Of a stretch of 38,336 bases of DNA, positions 36,511 through 38,336 are shown one piece after another. Each line of letters starts with the position of its first letter. Position 1 is the stretch's first letter. The position numbers were made by a program, and so were the translations under genes. Under the pieces are notes generated by a model. It did no database searches. It saw only the letters and a program-made list of their open reading frames with translations, and was not told the origin of the DNA. The DNA is from Limnohabitans sp. (GTDB taxonomy: Bacteria; Pseudomonadota; Gammaproteobacteria; Burkholderiales; Burkholderiaceae_C): NCBI GenBank assembly GCA_018883305.1, contig VEQI01000002.1:1-38336 (forward strand). The letters run 5' to 3'.

Positions 36511-36606
36511 GGTGAGGAGCGACGTCCAGGTGACAGCGAGAGGGTGTTTCAGGATTGTGAAGTGATGTGTCTGCGGCTAGACTTTTTAACGGTCAGGGAG
36601 GACCAC

Positions 36607-37836
36607 ATGAACATTCACACGCTGACCCCGCGCAAGAGCAAGCCCACTGAATCCAGTGTGGTGCTGACCCCGCAGCAAGCGGTGCAGATCGCCGCCGAGA
36701 TGGTGCCGCGGCTGGCGGCCCGCGCTGCCGAATCCGAGCAATTGCGTCATGTGCATCCCGACACCATTGCCGAGTTGCACGGCAGTGGTCTGATGCGACT
36801 CATGCAACCCGCGCGCTTTGGGGGCTCTGAGTTGGGCCTGGACGATCTGATGAACGTGGTGTTCGAGATCGCGCGTGGCTGTCCTTCCACCGCCTGGGTG
36901 TATTCCAACCTGGCCTCGCATTCCTGGAACCTGGGGCAATTTGAGCTTCAGGCGCAAGAAGACATCTGGGCCGAAGACCCGCATGCCCTGGCAGCCACCG
37001 GGCTGGCCTTTCCCTGTGGTCGTGCTGTTCCCGTGGAGGGTGGCTATCGGCTCACCGGACTGTGGCCCTTTGGCAGCGGTGTGGATGCCTCCAGCTGGAT
37101 GCTGGTGGGGGCCATGACCGAACGTGCTGGTGGCGCCCCCGAGCGTCGGTTCTTTCTGGTACCCCAAGCCGACTTCAAAAGCCTGGATAACTGGAGTTCC
37201 TACGGACTCACGGGCACGGGCAGCCATGATGTGCAAATACAGGACGCCTTTGTGCCTGCACATCGAACTGTGTCTGCCGAGGTGTTTGCCGCAGGTCAGA
37301 ATTTGCCAGGTGCACAGCTGTATGCCAATCCGCTGTTTTCCATGCCCACCTTCGCAGCCTTCGCCTACATCCTGTCCAGCGTTCCCGTGGCGACTGCCAA
37401 GGCCGCCGTGGAGCAATTCACCCAGGGCATGCGTGCACGTGCCGGCACCTACACGGGCACGCGCGTGGCCGAGCTGGCGTCCGTGCAGGCACGAATTGCC
37501 GAAGCAGCTTCTTGCGTGGAATTTGCCGAGACCGTGATCCGTCGTGACTGGCAAACCCTGGAGGCCAATGTGCGTGCTGGTGAGTTCCCCAGCATGGAAA
37601 CCAAGTTGCGATGGAAACGCAACGTGGCATTTGCCACCCAGTTGGCCGTGCGCGCCATCGATGCCCTGATGCCAGCTGCCGGCGCGGGTGGACTCAAGCT
37701 GGGGTTGCCGCTGCAACGCCAGTTCCGTGATATTCACGCTGCCTCGGCACACATTGCACTGACCTGGGATGTGCATGCCGCGGCCTATGGTCAAAGCGCC
37801 CTGGGCTTGCAACCCCAAGGCGGTTTGCTGTTGTGA
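36607..37836 (+). CDS. Acyl-CoA dehydrogenase-fold flavin-dependent monooxygenase/oxidoreductase
   Basis: 'ELHGSGLMRLMQPARFGGSELGLDDLMNVVFEIARGCPSTAWVYSNLASH', 'GYRLTGLWPFGSGVDASSWMLVGA', 'LTGTGSHDVQIQDAFVPAHRTV'. Confidence 0.9.
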   Translation: MNIHTLTPRKSKPTESSVVLTPQQAVQIAAEMVPRLAARAAESEQLRHVHPDTIAELHGSGLMRLMQPARFGGSELGLDDLMNVVFEIARGCPSTAWVYSNLASHSWNLGQFELQAQEDIWAEDPHALAATGLAFPCGRAVPVEGGYRLTGLWPFGSGVDASSWMLVGAMTERAGGAPERRFFLVPQADFKSLDNWSSYGLTGTGSHDVQIQDAFVPAHRTVSAEVFAAGQNLPGAQLYANPLFSMPTFAAFAYILSSVPVATAKAAVEQFTQGMRARAGTYTGTRVAELASVQARIAEAASCVEFAETVIRRDWQTLEANVRAGEFPSMETKLRWKRNVAFATQLAVRAIDALMPAAGAGGLKLGLPLQRQFRDIHAASAHIALTWDVHAAAYGQSALGLQPQGGLLL

Positions 37837-37840
37837 CCCA

Positions 37841-37880
37841 CACGATCTTGTCCTCACCGTGACAGGATCGTGTTTGTCCT
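37841..37880 (+). terminator. Rho-independent terminator
   Basis: CACGATCTTGTC-CTCACCGT-GACAGGATCGTG: 12-bp stem with one T/G wobble, followed by TTTGTCCT, 4 nt after the stop at 37836. Confidence 0.75.
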
Positions 37881-37954
37881 AATAGCGTCTTGTAGAAAAC
37901 ACGTTAAGGTCTGCCCACTCACCCCGAGTGAGACCACCCACCAAGGAGACTCGC

Positions 37955-38336
37955 ATGAAGAAAACCCGTCGACAAATACTGGGCACAGCCGGTGCCGCCG
38001 TCGTTGCCGCGCATTTGCCCCTGAGCACGGCGCTGGCACAGGGCGCCCCCGTCAAGATTGGCATGAGCATGCCGCAAACGGGTGGCCTGGGTGCGGGCGG
38101 ACAGGCAGCCCTGCTGGCTCTGCGCATGTGGGTGGACGATGTCAATGCCAAGGGCGGACTGCTGGGTCGCAAGGTGGAACTGATTGCCTATGACGACCAG
38201 AGCAATGGCGCCAACACCCCGGGCATCTACACCAAGCTCATTGATGTGGACAAAGTGGACTTGCTGATCGCGCCGTATGCCACCAACCCCACCGCGCCCA
38301 TCATGCCCCTGGTCAAGGAGCGCGGCTTGCTGCTGA
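37955..38336 (+). CDS. Branched-chain amino acid (LivK)-type ABC substrate-binding protein, Tat signal, 3' end truncated by the window
   Basis: My translation: MKKTRRQILGTAGAAVVAAHLPLSTALAQGAPVKIGMSMPQTGGLGAGGQAALLALRMWVDDVNAKGGLLGRKVELIAYDDQSNGANTPGIYTKLIDVDKVDLLIAPYATNPTAPIMPLVKERGLLL. Open to the window end and absent from the ORF track. RBS AAGGAGA. Confidence 0.93.
   Translation, partial: MKKTRRQILGTAGAAVVAAHLPLSTALAQGAPVKIGMSMPQTGGLGAGGQAALLALRMWVDDVNAKGGLLGRKVELIAYDDQSNGANTPGIYTKLIDVDKVDLLIAPYATNPTAPIMPLVKERGLLL

Noticed and set aside
36586-37857. 423-aa minus-strand ORF
   Set aside because: Complete antisense overlap of the acyl-CoA-dehydrogenase-fold gene, low-complexity shadow translation.
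1-38336. Mobile elements, CRISPR arrays, tRNA/rRNA genes
   Set aside because: No transposase/integrase translations, no spaced repeats and no recognisable RNA gene were seen. The 32345 junction is a deletion-type scar without a visible element.

Overview
This 38.3 kb window is high-GC bacterial accessory-catabolism DNA. The style suggests Betaproteobacteria/Burkholderiales (inferred from the abundance of Bug/TctC proteins). I found no rRNA, tRNA, CRISPR array or transposase. It is a mosaic of small catabolic operons, most carrying their own solute-binding protein. There are seven Bug/TctC-type binding proteins (one truncated, one apparently frameshifted), one TRAP DctP-type, one SBP_bac_3-type without a signal peptide, and one Tat-type LivK-like protein running off the right edge. 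None has its membrane components here; AzlCD is the only recognisable permease. Main observations: (1) an 800+ aa acyl-CoA synthetase (ANL) fused to a C-terminal GrdB-like (glycine/betaine/sarcosine reductase component B) domain with CPVC where I expect the selenocysteine motif; (2) a deletion scar near 32345 joining the 3' ends of a convergent Bug gene and a TfdA/TauD dioxygenase gene; (3) a one-base frame disruption between the signal peptide and mature part of another Bug protein; (4) a 'split QuiC' dehydroshikimate-degradation locus; (5) a CoA-transferase / enoyl-CoA hydratase / HMG-CoA-lyase-like / MmgE-PrpD / Bug operon with a strong inverted repeat in its divergent promoter region. All assignments come from reading the translations; no database search was possible.
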